From: Sulfitobacter sp.
GTDB taxonomy: Bacteria > Pseudomonadota > Alphaproteobacteria > Rhodobacterales > Rhodobacteraceae
Assembly (NCBI GenBank): GCA_026421135.1
Contig: JAPKCR010000155.1
Span: 1 to 6,205 of the forward strand
Length of the DNA: 6,205 bases
Reading direction: 5' to 3'
A model generated the notes under the pieces. That model was not told the origin of the DNA. It ran no database searches and worked only from the letters and a program-made list of their open reading frames with translations. Made by a program: the position numbers and the translations under genes. Positions 5,690-6,205 of the stretch are shown piece by piece (position 1 is the first letter of the stretch; every line of letters begins with the position of its first letter).

Positions 5690-6205
5690 ATGACCACCGA
5701 ATATTTCACGGAATTTCTAAAAAACACAGATCACCGCATGGTTTCAAAGTGGATGCACTATTTTGATGCTTACGCGACCGAGTTGGGGCATCTGCAGGGC
5801 AAAGATATCACTTTTCTTGAGATAGGTGTCTGGAAGGGCGGATCGATCCCGATGTGGCGCGGATATTTTGGGGGCGGATCATAGCTGGTATTCGCCGACA
5901 TTAACCCCGATTGCCGCGAACTGGCAGATCCCGACACAATTGTCGAAATTGGTGATCAATCAGACCCAGTGTTCTTGAAGAAACTGGCAGATAAACATGG
6001 CCCGTTCGATGTGATCATTGACGATGGCGGCCATAAAATGACCCAACAAACAATCAGCTTTGAAAACCTTTGGCCTGCCGTCCGGGATGGTGGCCGATAT
6101 CTGGTTGAAGATACCCATACCAGCTATTGGCCCGGGTTTGGTGGGGGATATCAGGAGCAAGCCAGCTTTATCGAATATGCGAAACGCCTCGTGGATCAAA
6201 TGCAT
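5690..6205 (+). pseudogene. Class I SAM-dependent methyltransferase-like gene interrupted by an in-frame TAG (right end outside window)
   Basis: The frame from ATG 5690 gives 64 codons, then TAG at 5882-5884, then 107 more open codons in the same frame to the window edge. Both parts look like one protein. Before the stop is the SAM-binding glycine motif LEIGVWKGGS at 43-52, then MWRGYFGGGS (55-64). After it come LVFADINPDC at 66-75 with an acidic residue following the second strand, FDVIIDDGGHKMTQQ at 106-120, then GGRYLVEDTHTSYW (134-147) and FIEYAKRLVDQMH (160-172). These resemble a widespread family of predicted methyltransferases with the IDDGGH and EDxHTSYW motifs. Their substrate is unknown; some relatives act on sugars or secondary metabolites. 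The 64-residue product would lack the Asp-rich active region, and the downstream part lacks the glycine motif, so neither half should work alone. A sequencing error or stop readthrough remains possible. Confidence 0.8.

Noticed and set aside
5868..5884. Possible programmed frameshift at the T4G5 run (5866-5874) just before the TAG
   Set aside because: The family-like sequence continues in the same frame after the TAG, so a shift into another frame would lose it.
5960..6205. 81-codon minus-strand frame opposite the methyltransferase
   Set aside because: The plus-strand frame over the same bases carries clear methyltransferase motifs, so this is a shadow. Its ATG at the window edge is only the palindromic ATGCAT.

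Overview
The window is dominated by one minus-strand operon for aerobic phenylacetate degradation. Read from right to left (its direction of transcription), it holds a 3-oxoadipyl-CoA thiolase (paaJ/pcaF type, 5523-4318), paaA (4288-3296), paaB (3290-2997), paaC (3000-2233), paaD (2239-1772), paaE (1768-704) and the first 231 codons of paaZ (693-1, running off the left edge). The genes are tightly packed: 29 bp, 5 bp, a 4-bp GTGA overlap, a 7-bp overlap, 3 bp and 10 bp. This points to one polycistronic, translationally coupled transcript.

The genes work together as follows. PaaABCE with PaaD forms the ring-1,2-phenylacetyl-CoA epoxidase: PaaA is the diiron subunit, PaaC its degenerate structural partner, PaaB a small bridging subunit, PaaE the FAD/[2Fe-2S] reductase, and PaaD an MIP18-like assembly factor. 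PaaZ opens the oxepin ring and oxidises the resulting aldehyde. The thiolase carries out the thiolytic steps that release acetyl-CoA and finally give succinyl-CoA. The ligase (PaaK), isomerase (PaaG), other beta-oxidation enzymes and thioesterase are not in the window.

A 166-bp AT-rich divergent spacer (5524-5689) separates the operon from a plus-strand gene. The spacer carries three short perfect palindromes that could be operator sites. The plus-strand gene (5690 to the right edge) encodes a class I SAM-dependent methyltransferase-like protein. It is interrupted by an in-frame TAG at 5882-5884, after 64 codons; the same frame then continues with family-like sequence to the window end. This nonsense interruption is the main anomaly in the window.

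The organism is probably an alphaproteobacterium, perhaps of the Roseobacter/Rhodobacterales group. This is inferred from protein character, gene order and moderate GC, and was not checked against any database. Apart from the interrupted methyltransferase and the unexplained palindromes, I see an ordinary catabolic locus. I found no sign of a new defence, mobile or RNA system, and no tRNA, rRNA, CRISPR array, insertion sequence or clear terminator.
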